Shown: in pieces, positions 34,958-43,292 of the stretch
Position numbering within the stretch: position 1 is the first letter of the stretch
How the letters are laid out: each line of letters starts with the position of its first letter
Source of the DNA: an uncultured Erythrobacter sp.
GTDB taxonomy: Bacteria > Pseudomonadota > Alphaproteobacteria > Sphingomonadales > Sphingomonadaceae
Reading direction: 5' to 3'
Assembly: GCF_947492365.1 (NCBI RefSeq)
Contig: NZ_CANLMB010000002.1
Location: 656,001-720,000, forward strand
DNA length: 64,000 nt
Position numbers and translations under genes: made by a program
Notes under the pieces: model-generated
Database searches by the model: none
What the model was told of the DNA's origin: nothing
The model's input: the letters and a program-made list of their open reading frames with translations, nothing else

Positions 34958-35908
34958 ATGCGCAAGAATGGACCCGAAACAGACACCTGGACCAGAAGGC
35001 TTACCGGATGGAGCCGCGCGGGCGTTGCCGTGCTTGCGGCAGGCATGCTCGCGCTTGGCCCAGTCGCTGCGCAGGATGTCGAGAGTTTCGATCCCGACGA
35101 AGCCTATGCGGCGGCTAGCGAAGGAGCGGCGGAAGCGAGCGGTGCGATCGACGCCGACCTTGCCAATCCCGCGCTGCGCAATGCACCTTCGGTCGATCAG
35201 GCCACCGGGGCGCTACCAACGGTGCCAGCGCGTGTGCCTGTCGGCGCTCCCGTTCCGGTCGATCCTCAAGGTGACACAGCCGAAGTCAGTACGGAGACGA
35301 TCACTGGCTCGCCGGGCTTTGATGACGAGTTTGCCCAATATGCCGACAGCGCTCCGGCAGGCGATGCCACTCCGCAGACGGTTCCGGAGCCTCCCCAAGA
35401 TCTCGCCAGCGCGGGTGACGCGCCCACGACCTATCAGCAAGACGATCTGATCGGAGCCGCAGAGGGGGTCTTTGGCAAGGGCGCGGAAGGTCTCGCCGGC
35501 ATGATCGAGAACCTGCTGCGCGAACAGGGTGAGCCCAATGGCTACATCGTCGGGCGCGAAGGCGGCGGCGCGTTCATCTTCGGTGTGCGTTATGGCTCGG
35601 GCACGCTTCATCACAAGGTCGAAGGGGCGCGGCAGGTCTATTGGACCGGCCCCTCGCTCGGGCTTGATGCAGGCGCGAATGCGGGCAACACCTTTGTGCT
35701 CGTCTACAACCTCTATGACAGCGAAGACATCTTCCGCCGCTATCCGGCGGGCGAGGGTCAGGCCTATTTCGTCGGCGGCTTGCATGCCAGCTATATGCGC
35801 CGCGGTGACGTGGTGCTGATCCCGATCCGCGTCGGTGCCGGGCTGCGGCTTGGCGTCAATGCGGGCTATATGCGGTTTAGCAAAAAGCAGCGCTGGCTGC
35901 CCTTCTGA
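34958..35908 (+). CDS. eipA: EipA/DUF1134 envelope integrity protein
   Basis: A protein of 316 residues. An N-terminal signal segment (AGVAVLAAGMLALGPVAAQ) is followed by a long Ala/Pro/Asp-rich linker to about residue 155, then the DUF1134 domain to the end: YQQDDLIGAAEGVFGKGAEG, GYIVGREGGGAFIFGVRYG, YWTGPSLGLDAGANAGNTF, YFVGGLHASYMRRGDV and LRLGVNAGYMRFSKKQRW. DUF1134 is the EipA family, described in Brucella as periplasmic and important for envelope integrity. The linker is longer than usual. Confidence 0.9.
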   Translation: MRKNGPETDTWTRRLTGWSRAGVAVLAAGMLALGPVAAQDVESFDPDEAYAAASEGAAEASGAIDADLANPALRNAPSVDQATGALPTVPARVPVGAPVPVDPQGDTAEVSTETITGSPGFDDEFAQYADSAPAGDATPQTVPEPPQDLASAGDAPTTYQQDDLIGAAEGVFGKGAEGLAGMIENLLREQGEPNGYIVGREGGGAFIFGVRYGSGTLHHKVEGARQVYWTGPSLGLDAGANAGNTFVLVYNLYDSEDIFRRYPAGEGQAYFVGGLHASYMRRGDVVLIPIRVGAGLRLGVNAGYMRFSKKQRWLPF

Positions 35909-36022
35909 GGTCGCTCCCGAAGGCACTTTGACTGGGCTCAAGCCGAGCAAAGCCACCACTAGATGCACCCTGCCGTCGATTGACGGTTGCAGCCCGCGCG
36001 CGCACGCGGCAGAGGGTGCTCC

Positions 36023-37198
36023 ATGCTTAGTCGACTCGAACCCCAATCGCCCGATGCGCTGCTCGCGCTGATCAAGCTTCACGCTGCCGATACCCGCGCT
36101 GACAAGGTCGATCTTGGCGTCGGCGTCTATCGCACCGGACAGGGCGCAACCCCGGTCTTCGGCGCGATCAAGGCGGCGGAGCAGCGCCTTGTCGATACGC
36201 AGGATTCCAAGTCCTATCTCGGCCCCGAAGGCGATATGGGCTTCGTCAATGCGCTGATGCCTTACATCTTCGGCGAGGATGCGACGATGGGCGGGCGCAT
36301 TGCTGGCATGCAGACACCGGGCGGGACCGGCGCGGTGCGGCTGGCGGTCGCGCTGGCGCAGCAGGCGGGCATGACCAAGCTGCATATGGGCACGCCAAGC
36401 TGGCCGAACCATGCGCAGATCCTTGGCGATATCGCGCTCGAATGGGTGCCTTTCGAGCATGCCAATCCTGATGGCAGCGCCAATGTCGAAGCGGTGCTGT
36501 CCGCGATCCGAGGTGCAGGTCCGAACGAAGGCGTGCTGCTCCACGGATGCTGCCACAACCCAACCGGCATCGACTATACGGCGGATGAGTGGGAAGCGAT
36601 CGGCGATGCGATTGCCGAGACCGGCGTGTTCCCGATCATCGACACCGCCTATCAGGGGCTCGGCTCTGGCCTCGAAGAGGACGCGGCGGGCTTGCGCAGT
36701 GTGCTGGCCAAGGTGCCGGAGGCTTTCATCGCCTATTCGTGTGACAAGAACTTCGGCCTCTACCGCGACCGCGTCGGTGCGTTCTACATTCTGGCGAAGG
36801 AGCATGACACTCTCGAGACTGCTTTCTCCAACGCCAACGCTCTGGCCCGTGCGAGCTGGTCGATGCCGCCCGATCATGGCGCGGCTGCCGTTCGGCTGAT
36901 CCTGCGCGATGAGGAGCTGACCGCGCAGTGGCTCGACGAGCTTGACCAGATGCGCGAACGGATGCGGCAAGTGCGCGCGCGCCTCGCCGAATTCGGCATG
37001 GCGGGCACTGTCGATCTCACCCCGCTGGGCCGCCAGAACGGACTGTTCTCGGTCCTGCCGGTGAGCAAGGAGCAGGTCGTCCAATTGCGCGAAGAGCATG
37101 CCATATACATGGCCGGTTCGGGCCGCATCAACGTCGCTGGCCTCACCATGGACAACATCGACAAGTTCATCGCCGCTCTGGCCGATGTAACAGGCTGA
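36023..37198 (+). CDS. Aromatic/aspartate aminotransferase (class I, TyrB/AspC type)
   Basis: A protein of 391 residues, PLP-dependent, fold type I. The Schiff-base Lys is K242 (YSCDKNFGLYRDRVGAF), with N179 in HGCCHNPTG, D208 and Y210 in IDTAYQGLG. ATG 36023 follows AGAGG, and an upstream in-frame start lacks conserved sequence. Members act on aspartate or aromatic amino acids with 2-oxoglutarate; the HPPD gene elsewhere in the window would use the product from tyrosine. The N-terminus (LIKLHAADTRADKVDLGVGVY) is typical. Confidence 0.92.
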   Translation: MLSRLEPQSPDALLALIKLHAADTRADKVDLGVGVYRTGQGATPVFGAIKAAEQRLVDTQDSKSYLGPEGDMGFVNALMPYIFGEDATMGGRIAGMQTPGGTGAVRLAVALAQQAGMTKLHMGTPSWPNHAQILGDIALEWVPFEHANPDGSANVEAVLSAIRGAGPNEGVLLHGCCHNPTGIDYTADEWEAIGDAIAETGVFPIIDTAYQGLGSGLEEDAAGLRSVLAKVPEAFIAYSCDKNFGLYRDRVGAFYILAKEHDTLETAFSNANALARASWSMPPDHGAAAVRLILRDEELTAQWLDELDQMRERMRQVRARLAEFGMAGTVDLTPLGRQNGLFSVLPVSKEQVVQLREEHAIYMAGSGRINVAGLTMDNIDKFIAALADVTG

Positions 37199-37207
37199 GC
37201 GAAGCGG

Positions 37208-37765
37208 GTGCTCGACCGCCAACCCACACTTGAAGCCGGGCCGCTGCTGCTGCGCCCTTTGCGTGAGGCGGACTGGCAGGCGCTCTTCGCAGTGGCGAGC
37301 GATCCGCTGATCTGGGAGCAGCACCCCGCCCATGACCGCTGGCAAGAGCCGGTGTTTCGCGCCTTCTTCGACGATGCGTTGGCGAATGAGGGCGCGCTTG
37401 CCATCATCGACAAGAACCTTGGACCTACGGGCACCATCATCGGCTCCTCTCGCTATCAAGGCCTCGAAACCGGCAATGGCGGGTCGATCGAGATCGGCTG
37501 GACCTTCCTTGCGCGCTCGCATTGGGGCGGGCCGACCAACCTTGCGATGAAACGGCTGATGGTGGCCCACGCGCTTGGCTCGGTGGCCGAGTGCCGCTTT
37601 GCCGTGGGCGATGACAATTGGCGTTCGCGAAAGGCGATGGAGAAGATCGGCGGCCGCCTGACCGACCGGACCGATATGCGCGGCATGGCAGGCAGTGAGC
37701 GCATCCATGTCTACTACGTGATCGGCAAAGACGAGTTCGAAAGCGGGCCGCTGGGGCAGGGCTAA
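37208..37765 (+). CDS. GNAT-family N-acetyltransferase (RimJ/RimL-like)
   Basis: A protein of 185 residues starting at GTG 37208, ten bases after the aminotransferase. The pattern PLLLRPLREADWQALFAVAS, IEIGWTFLARSHWGGPTN and RFAVGDDNWRSRKAMEKIGG is the RimJ/RimL subfamily with its acetyl-CoA loop. The substrate may be an amine or a protein N-terminus; it cannot be told here. It is likely co-transcribed with the aminotransferase. Confidence 0.88.
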   Translation: MLDRQPTLEAGPLLLRPLREADWQALFAVASDPLIWEQHPAHDRWQEPVFRAFFDDALANEGALAIIDKNLGPTGTIIGSSRYQGLETGNGGSIEIGWTFLARSHWGGPTNLAMKRLMVAHALGSVAECRFAVGDDNWRSRKAMEKIGGRLTDRTDMRGMAGSERIHVYYVIGKDEFESGPLGQG

Positions 37766-37840
37766 CCTCGCGTTCCTGCGCTGAGACCCGGGAGACCTGG
37801 ACCGCGCAAGTCCCCTTTATAACAAATTGCATTCCTCCCC

Positions 37841-38329
37841 TCAGCATCGCCCCCTCTCGATCCGGCGAGCGCTCGCATCATAGCGCCGCATGAGGTGTAA
37901 CAGCGCAGAATTGTTAGGTTTTTGTGCAATTCTGCGCATCTTTCCGCGATAGATGACCGGTCGCAGCCGCCCGATACCGGCGCGCCAGAGCAGGTCGCCA
38001 AGTGTCAACTTTCGCCAGCGGAGCTTTTGCGGCCTCTCGGGCGGTTTGTTCCGGTCCCCGCAAGCATGCTGCAAAATGCGGTCCCAGCTCCTCGCAAATT
38101 CCTCTGCGCCATTCCGCGCGCGCAGCTTGTAAGCGCTCGCCCGGCTCTTGCCCACAGCGCGCGCGGCAGCAGCGACCGATCCTTTGAGATGCAGCTCGGC
38201 CAAAAAGGCGCATTGCAGCTCCACGCTCCACCCGTCGCGCCGCGCGCGCAGCTTTACCGGCGTGAAGGCGAGCGGGGAAGGGCGGGTGTTGCGGGTGCTT
38301 TTTCGTTTGCGTGCGTGTGTTTGGGGCAT
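37841..38329 (-). CDS. Unrecognised basic protein with predicted helix-turn-helix
   Basis: A protein of 162 residues, strongly basic. Residues about 33-75 (WSVELQCAFLAELHLKGSVA, AAARAVGKSRASAYKLRAR) look like a homeodomain-like helix-turn-helix of the kind used by small terminase or transposase-like DNA-binding proteins. The rest (LRWRKLTLGDLLWRAGIGRL, RPVIYRGKMRR) matches no family I can name. Similar short proteins occur as uncharacterised genes in sphingomonads. It stands alone between the GNAT gene (convergent) and the curlin gene (divergent). Confidence 0.65.
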   Translation of the reverse strand: MPQTHARKRKSTRNTRPSPLAFTPVKLRARRDGWSVELQCAFLAELHLKGSVAAAARAVGKSRASAYKLRARNGAEEFARSWDRILQHACGDRNKPPERPQKLRWRKLTLGDLLWRAGIGRLRPVIYRGKMRRIAQKPNNSALLHLMRRYDASARRIERGRC

Positions 38330-38380
38330 GGCGCAAAGTAAGCCACAGGCCGCGCATTGTAGGAAAGCGAATTCCCTTCA

Positions 38381-38436
38381 GCCAACGCATTGGCGATTAA
38401 GTAGTTTCCCATAGTCGAGTTTACATGTTAGCTAAC
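38381..38436. promoter_or_regulatory. Palindromes upstream of the curlin gene
   Basis: Two inverted repeats occur in the 202-base gap: GCCAACGCATTGGC (38381-38394) and GTTAGCTAAC (38427-38436). They are candidate regulator sites. No clear promoter hexamers were identified. Confidence 0.25.
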
Positions 38437-38531
38437 GAAAGGACTCGGAAGCGATCGGTGCAAGACGACTTTCGGGCATGGGTCAATTGAACGAAGTCGG
38501 GCTATCGCCCGCATGACCCTGGGGGGATATT

Positions 38532-40301
38532 TTGAACAAGATTTTTCTAATCGGCGCGTCTGCAATCGCGCTTTCCGCAGCGCCTGCCTTTGCCCAGAGC
38601 AATTCCAGCACAGTCAGTCAGACGGGTGACGACAACTCGGTCAATGTTAGCCAACCAGGTACGGGCAATGACAGCACTGTCACCCAGACCGGCGATGACA
38701 ATCTGATCGGTGTGACCCAGTCGGGCACCAACAACGAATCGGTGGCCTCTCAGCTCAACGGTCTGGCGACCGGCGGGACCCCGCCCTCCAATGAATCGAC
38801 CATCATCCAAGAAGGCGATGGCGGCTTTTCCGAGCTGACCCAGACGGGCGACAATATCGCTGTCGTCAATCAGGTCGCGGGTAGCTCCGGCATGAATTCC
38901 GAGCTGACGCAGGAAAATGCTGGCGGCGGCGCCAGCAACAATGCAGCCGTGACCCAGTTTGGCCAAGGCTCCGGCTTTGGTTCAGGCACTGGTTCATTTG
39001 TCGCGCAGAGCGGGACCGGCGGAAACGTTGTTGTCGACCAGAGCGGCGGCACAGTGGACGCGGTCAGCCTGATCGACCAGTCGGGTGAAGACGACACCGC
39101 CGATGTGCTTCAGAATAACGGCGTCGATATCACGTCCTTTGTCGTGCAGTCAGGCGACCGCGAGAATGCATTTGTGCGCCAGACCAACGGTGACGACAAT
39201 TTTTCCGACATCAGTCAATCGGGCGCGGATAACGATGCCAGTATCCTGCAAACCGCTGCGGGCAACTCGTCAAGTGTTGCTCAGAGCGGGACGTTTGGCA
39301 CCACCGATGTCGACCAGAACGGCACCAACGCTTCGTCCACCGTCTCGCAGGCGGGCGATCAACAGATCGCCACTATCGCGCAAACCGGTGACAACAACAC
39401 TTCGATTTTGACGCAGGGTGCGACGAGCCAGGGTGCGCAGGCCGTGATTACGCAGTCGGGTTCGGGGCATTCCTCGACGGTGAACCAGACCGGTCTGGCC
39501 AGCTTCTTTCCCGCTCCCATCCCGGGGGTCTCTGTCACCCAGTCTGGCACCAACAACACCGCGGAAATTGATCAAGCCGGCGATCACATTCGCTGGCAGT
39601 TTGGCCCTACCGCCGGACTTTCCGCAAACAGCTCGCCCACGGCGCTTGTGTTCCAGCAATCGAGCGGAAACTTCGCCGATATCGACCAGGATGGTCTCTC
39701 GACACTGTCCTCTAACACGCAGAGCGGCAGTGATAACGACGTGACCGTTGGTCAGACGGGCGAGAACAATTACGCGCTCACAAACCAACAGGGCAATCGC
39801 GGGGCAATCACGATCGATCAATCCGCTGCAACTCCGGGCGGATCGCTGGCATTTGTGGATGTGTTCCAGTCCGGTGACGACAACCAGGCTTCGGTGACGC
39901 AGGACGGTTCGGGAACTCCGGGAGCCTCTACCTTCATCCCGCTCGCTGACATCGATCAGGTGGGCAACAACAACATGTCGACCAGCACCCAGTCGGGTCA
40001 GGAAGATCAGGTCTTCGTGACTCAGATTGGCAATGGCAACACGTCCACCACGACGCAGAATGCCGGCGGATTGACCAATGTGGGCGACATTGACCAGAAC
40101 GGAGATGACGGAATTTCCGAGCTCACACAGTCTGGCACCAGCAATGACGCCACTCTTGTCCAGAACGGGATGCTCAACGAGAGCTTCATCACGCAGGACG
40201 GAACCACCAATATGGCGACCGTCACTCAGGGCGGCATGGGTGATCTGTCGACCGTCGGCCAAACCGGCACCAGCAACACTGTGACGGTGACGCAGAACTA
40301 G
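38532..40301 (+). CDS. Large curlin-repeat (amyloid fibre) protein
   Basis: A protein of 589 residues starting at TTG 38532 behind GGGGGG. The signal peptide is MNKIFLIGASAIALSAAPAF, cleaved AFA-Q. The mature protein is made almost wholly of about 11-residue units of the type SxVxQxGxxN, such as STVSQTGDDNSV, STVTQTGDDNLIG and ATVTQGGMGDL, to the last residue. This is the curlin repeat of CsgA/CsgB, which stacks into a beta-solenoid amyloid. At roughly forty or more units it is several times longer than CsgA (about ten strands). No csgG, csgE or csgF is nearby. Confidence 0.9.
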   Translation: MNKIFLIGASAIALSAAPAFAQSNSSTVSQTGDDNSVNVSQPGTGNDSTVTQTGDDNLIGVTQSGTNNESVASQLNGLATGGTPPSNESTIIQEGDGGFSELTQTGDNIAVVNQVAGSSGMNSELTQENAGGGASNNAAVTQFGQGSGFGSGTGSFVAQSGTGGNVVVDQSGGTVDAVSLIDQSGEDDTADVLQNNGVDITSFVVQSGDRENAFVRQTNGDDNFSDISQSGADNDASILQTAAGNSSSVAQSGTFGTTDVDQNGTNASSTVSQAGDQQIATIAQTGDNNTSILTQGATSQGAQAVITQSGSGHSSTVNQTGLASFFPAPIPGVSVTQSGTNNTAEIDQAGDHIRWQFGPTAGLSANSSPTALVFQQSSGNFADIDQDGLSTLSSNTQSGSDNDVTVGQTGENNYALTNQQGNRGAITIDQSAATPGGSLAFVDVFQSGDDNQASVTQDGSGTPGASTFIPLADIDQVGNNNMSTSTQSGQEDQVFVTQIGNGNTSTTTQNAGGLTNVGDIDQNGDDGISELTQSGTSNDATLVQNGMLNESFITQDGTTNMATVTQGGMGDLSTVGQTGTSNTVTVTQN

Positions 40302-40340
40302 AGTCTGGCAAGCGCCACATTCGATCAAGACATGATAAGC

Positions 40341-40367
40341 GGGCGCGAAGTTTCAGACTTCGCGCCC
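40341..40367 (+). terminator. Terminator after the curlin gene
   Basis: An 11-bp stem GGGCGCGAAGT / ACTTCGCGCCC closes a TTCAG loop and is followed by ACTTTTCGTTTGGGCTG. It lies 39 bases after the stop. This opens a 376-base gap before the ompA-like gene that also holds two hairpins listed next. Confidence 0.8.
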
Positions 40368-40484
40368 ACTTTTCGTTTGGGCTGCGCGAATTCTGAGCGT
40401 TTTGCACAATTTGCAACGTCTCACCGCAAGACCGGCTCTTGCCAGCCGCTCATCACCCTAACACAGCTTGATTGTTCATCCGCG

Positions 40485-40520
40485 CGCAAGGATTAAGCGA
40501 ACATTCGCCGCATCCTTGCG
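40485..40520. repeat. Inverted repeat with nested palindrome upstream of ompA-like gene
   Basis: Arms CGCAAGGAT (40485-40493) and ATCCTTGCG (40512-40520) are perfect 9-mers. The 18-base spacer contains GCGAACATTCGC, itself a palindrome. It is not followed by a T-run, so it is more likely a binding site or structural element than a terminator. Confidence 0.55.
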
Positions 40521-40612
40521 ATTGGCGGAGCGGATTTCGGTCTGCTTTGCGGCGCGTTAACCCGGTTTGAAAAGGGGGTTCTGTCAGCCCTGAATGCAAT
40601 CACGGAAATGGG

Positions 40613-40631
40613 GCGGTCCACCACGGACCGC
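40613..40631 (+). promoter_or_regulatory. Hairpin in the probable 5' leader of the ompA-like gene
   Basis: GCGGTCC and GGACCGC form a 7-bp stem with loop ACCAC, 46 bases before the ATG. A leader hairpin of this kind can stabilise porin mRNAs or be a small-RNA target; this is inference. Confidence 0.35.
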
Positions 40632-40677
40632 GTGAGTATTGCGCCCAATGGCAGACCTAGAATGCAGGAGTACCCTA

Positions 40678-41604
40678 ATGAAGTTCATTTCCACCAATTC
40701 CGCCGTTAAGTCCCTCGCTCTCGCCGCAATGATCGCCGCGCCTTTTGGCGGCGTTGCAGCGCAGCAGATCCCGCAGAGCGAAGGCCAGGTCCTCACCACT
40801 GTCACCGCGCCGCAGCCGCCCGCGCTCGACCAGATGCTCGAAGGACCCGATGTCGAAGGCTTCGTTTCGGGCCGCAACGGCAACCGCGTGCGTGTCACCA
40901 GCGCGGACGGCACCAACACTGTCGTGACCGTGGTTGAAGGCACCAGCATCCGCGCGCGCGGGGGCTTTCTGGGTCTCGCACGCGATACGCTGGGCGCGGA
41001 TTCGCTGCTCAACGGACTGCCGGTTGAGATCAAGACGCGCCAATGGGATGGCGGTCTGGTCGCCAGCCAAGTGCGCTTTTCCGCCAGCGACCTCGAAACC
41101 GCAGAGATGATCCGTTCGGGCACCTCGCAGCGCTTTGCTGAAAACGAAGCCGCGATTGGCGAAAATGCCGAGGGCGTTGAGCGCAATGCCGCGGCGACCG
41201 AGGCTTTGCGCGGGCGCTTTGGCGATATTGACCAGTACAATATCCGCGGCACCACGAACGTCTATTTCGACAGCGGCCGCTCCAACCTGTCGCCCCGCGC
41301 GCAGAACGAGCTGTGCGCAGCCGCGCGTGAGGCTTCGCAAACCGATCACGCGCTGCTTCTGGTGGTGGGCTACACCGATTCCACCGGCAGTCAGGAAGTG
41401 AACCAGCGGCTGAGCGAGGCACGCGCGGCGAGCGTTGTGAACTATCTTCAGCAGCAATGCGGCTGGGCTCCTTACCGGATGCTCACCCCGACCGGCATGG
41501 CATCGGCTGATCCGGCAGCGGACAACACCACCGCCTATGGCAAAGCGCAGAACCGCCGCGTCGCGGTCAATGTGCTGGTGTCGAAAAGCGTCGACGGCTT
41601 CTAG
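40678..41604 (+). CDS. OmpA-family peptidoglycan-binding outer membrane protein
   Basis: A protein of 308 residues. ATG 40678 follows AGGAG and begins a signal peptide (MKFISTNSAVKSLALAAMIA, cleaved near VAA-Q). Residues about 50-140 form a small beta domain (VEGFVSGRNGNRVRVTSADG) like DUF5666 OB-type domains, not an OmpA barrel. A short helical linker (FAENEAAIGENAEGVERN) leads to the OmpA/MotB domain at about 200-305: YFDSGRSNLSPRAQ, GYTDSTGSQEVNQRLSEARA and KAQNRRVAVNV. It probably links the envelope to peptidoglycan. Confidence 0.9.
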   Translation: MKFISTNSAVKSLALAAMIAAPFGGVAAQQIPQSEGQVLTTVTAPQPPALDQMLEGPDVEGFVSGRNGNRVRVTSADGTNTVVTVVEGTSIRARGGFLGLARDTLGADSLLNGLPVEIKTRQWDGGLVASQVRFSASDLETAEMIRSGTSQRFAENEAAIGENAEGVERNAAATEALRGRFGDIDQYNIRGTTNVYFDSGRSNLSPRAQNELCAAAREASQTDHALLLVVGYTDSTGSQEVNQRLSEARAASVVNYLQQQCGWAPYRMLTPTGMASADPAADNTTAYGKAQNRRVAVNVLVSKSVDGF

Positions 41605-41628
41605 AGCAGGATAGCTCGAAAACTAGCG

Positions 41629-41654
41629 AGGGGCGGGCCGGTTGGCTCGCCCCT
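41629..41654 (+). terminator. Terminator after the ompA-like gene
   Basis: AGGGGCGGGCC and GGCTCGCCCCT pair over 11 bases (one G-U) around a GGTT loop, followed by TTGCGTTTGGGGCTG. It separates the convergent ompA-like and ribE genes. Confidence 0.75.
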
Positions 41655-41682
41655 TTGCGTTTGGGGCTGGGATATTGCTCGC

Positions 41683-42303
41683 TCAGGTCTGAGCGAGGCT
41701 CTGCATCCGCTTGAGATAGCGCGCCAGCACGTCGATCTCGAGATTGACCCGCTCGCCCACTTTGAGCGCGCCCAGAGTGGTCACTTCGCCGGTATGCGGG
41801 ATGATGTTGAGCAGGAAGTCGCAGGTCCCGTCGGGCCGGTCGCGCACGTCGTTGACCGTCAGCGAGACGCCTTCGACTGTGATCGAGCCCTTCTCGGCAA
41901 TGAAGGGTGCCATTTCGGCGCGCGCGCGGATGGCAATGCGCAGGCTGTCGCCGGTCGCCTCTGCCAGAACGACTTCACCGACTGAATCGACATGGCCGGT
42001 AACGATGTGCCCGCCCAGCTCGTCGCCAACGCGCAAGGAGGGTTCGATATTGAGGCGCTGCCCCTCAGCCCACATTTCCGCGCGGGTGCGGCTGACAGTC
42101 TCGCCCGAGACATCAACGTCGAACCATGCATCGCCTGCCGTCCCGCCGCGATCCACGACCGTCAGGCACACGCCCGAACAGGCAATCGAAGCGCCAATGT
42201 CGATCCGCGCCGGATCCAGCGCTGCAGCAATGCGCAGCCGCAGATCGCCGCGCTGATCGGCCTTGGCGATAGTGCCAATGGCGGTGACTATTCCTGTGAA
42301 CAC
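41683..42303 (-). CDS. ribE: Riboflavin synthase, alpha subunit
   Basis: A protein of 206 residues with the two tandem lumazine-binding barrels: MFTGIVTAIGTI, GASIACSGVCLTVVD, RTRAEMWAEGQRLNIEPSLR and GGHIVTGHVDSVG in repeat one, then SITVEGVSLTVNDV, NIIPHT and VNLEIDVLARYLKR in repeat two. It makes riboflavin from two 6,7-dimethyl-8-ribityllumazine molecules. It follows ribD by 12 bases. No FMN riboswitch was seen. Confidence 0.95.
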   Translation of the reverse strand: MFTGIVTAIGTIAKADQRGDLRLRIAAALDPARIDIGASIACSGVCLTVVDRGGTAGDAWFDVDVSGETVSRTRAEMWAEGQRLNIEPSLRVGDELGGHIVTGHVDSVGEVVLAEATGDSLRIAIRARAEMAPFIAEKGSITVEGVSLTVNDVRDRPDGTCDFLLNIIPHTGEVTTLGALKVGERVNLEIDVLARYLKRMQSLAQT

Positions 42304-42315
42304 ATGCGGCTCCTT

Positions 42316-43263
42316 TTAGCGTGACCGCAGATAGGCGCTGAACGTGTCGCTGCCAAGCTGGCGCTGTTCGCTCGCCCGCCAGCGGCCATGTGCATCGGCA
42401 AGATTGGTGAGGCCTATGTCTGCAAGGCCGCGCCGACCTTCGCCGATCAGGATCGGGGCGCGGTAGATATGCAGCTCGTCGACCAGATCTTCGGCGAGGA
42501 AGCTGGCAGCGGCCACCGCTCCGCCCTCGACATAGAGATATTGCACGCCCTCCAGATCACCGATTTGCGAGGGCCGGTTGATGACCCGAACGCCGTCAGG
42601 CGCGACCCCGCGAGAGAGCAGCACGCGGACGGGGCTGCGCGCTTCCAATCCGTCGAGCCGCACATCGAGGCGGGGCTTGTCCGCGCGCCAGGTTGCGCCG
42701 CCGACAAGGATCGCATCGTGCCGCGCGCGCTGTGCATGGACATGGGCGCGCGCCGCCTCGCCAGTGATCCACTGGCTCGATCCGTCGGCCATGGCGATGC
42801 ACCCATCAAGGCTCATGGCGAGCTTCAAGGTCACATGCGGGCGGGAGAATTCTGCGCGGGTGAAATAGCCCGACAGGCTGGCGCGGGCATTGGCATCATC
42901 GAGCACCGTGACCGCGATCCCTGCACGCCTGATCCGCTCTGCCCCTTCGCCCGCAGTGCGCGGGTCAGGGTCAAGCTGGCCGATCACGACGCGCGCAGGG
43001 CCCGCTGCGATCACAAGGTCGGTGCAGGCAGGCCCGCGTGCCGATTGGTGGGCGCAAGGCTCCAGCGTGACATAGAGTGTCGCCCCTTCAGCGCCGCCGT
43101 CGCCCAGTCCCGCCAGTGCCACCGCCTCGGCATGCGGCCGGCCGCCTTCCTGCGTCCAGCCGCGCGCGATCACGCAGCCATCTTTCACCAGCAGCGCAGC
43201 GACGCCGGGATTGGGGTGGGCGAGGGGGCGCGCGCGCGCCGAAGCCCGCGCGGCGGCTGCCAT
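42316..43263 (-). CDS. ribD: Bifunctional riboflavin deaminase/reductase RibD
   Basis: A protein of 315 residues. The N-terminal deaminase has zinc motifs PHAEAVAL (H44, E46) and EPCAHQSARGPAC (C70, C80). The C-terminal reductase has VTLKLAMSLDGCIAMADG and SQWITGEAARAHVHAQRARH. The ATG at 43263 begins at the WM-AAA helix, so the first five to ten residues usual for RibD are missing; no ATG, GTG or TTG exists upstream in frame before unrelated sequence. It is co-directional with ribE and with the membrane-protein gene upstream. Confidence 0.92.
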   Translation of the reverse strand: MAAAARASARARPLAHPNPGVAALLVKDGCVIARGWTQEGGRPHAEAVALAGLGDGGAEGATLYVTLEPCAHQSARGPACTDLVIAAGPARVVIGQLDPDPRTAGEGAERIRRAGIAVTVLDDANARASLSGYFTRAEFSRPHVTLKLAMSLDGCIAMADGSSQWITGEAARAHVHAQRARHDAILVGGATWRADKPRLDVRLDGLEARSPVRVLLSRGVAPDGVRVINRPSQIGDLEGVQYLYVEGGAVAAASFLAEDLVDELHIYRAPILIGEGRRGLADIGLTNLADAHGRWRASEQRQLGSDTFSAYLRSR

Positions 43264-43292
43264 CCAGTCAGCGTCGCTGATAGCGCTCGCCG

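Noticed and set aside
35213..37708. An 831-codon open frame on the minus strand
   Set aside because: It lies opposite eipA, the aminotransferase and the GNAT gene, all clearly real; its translation has no family resemblance.
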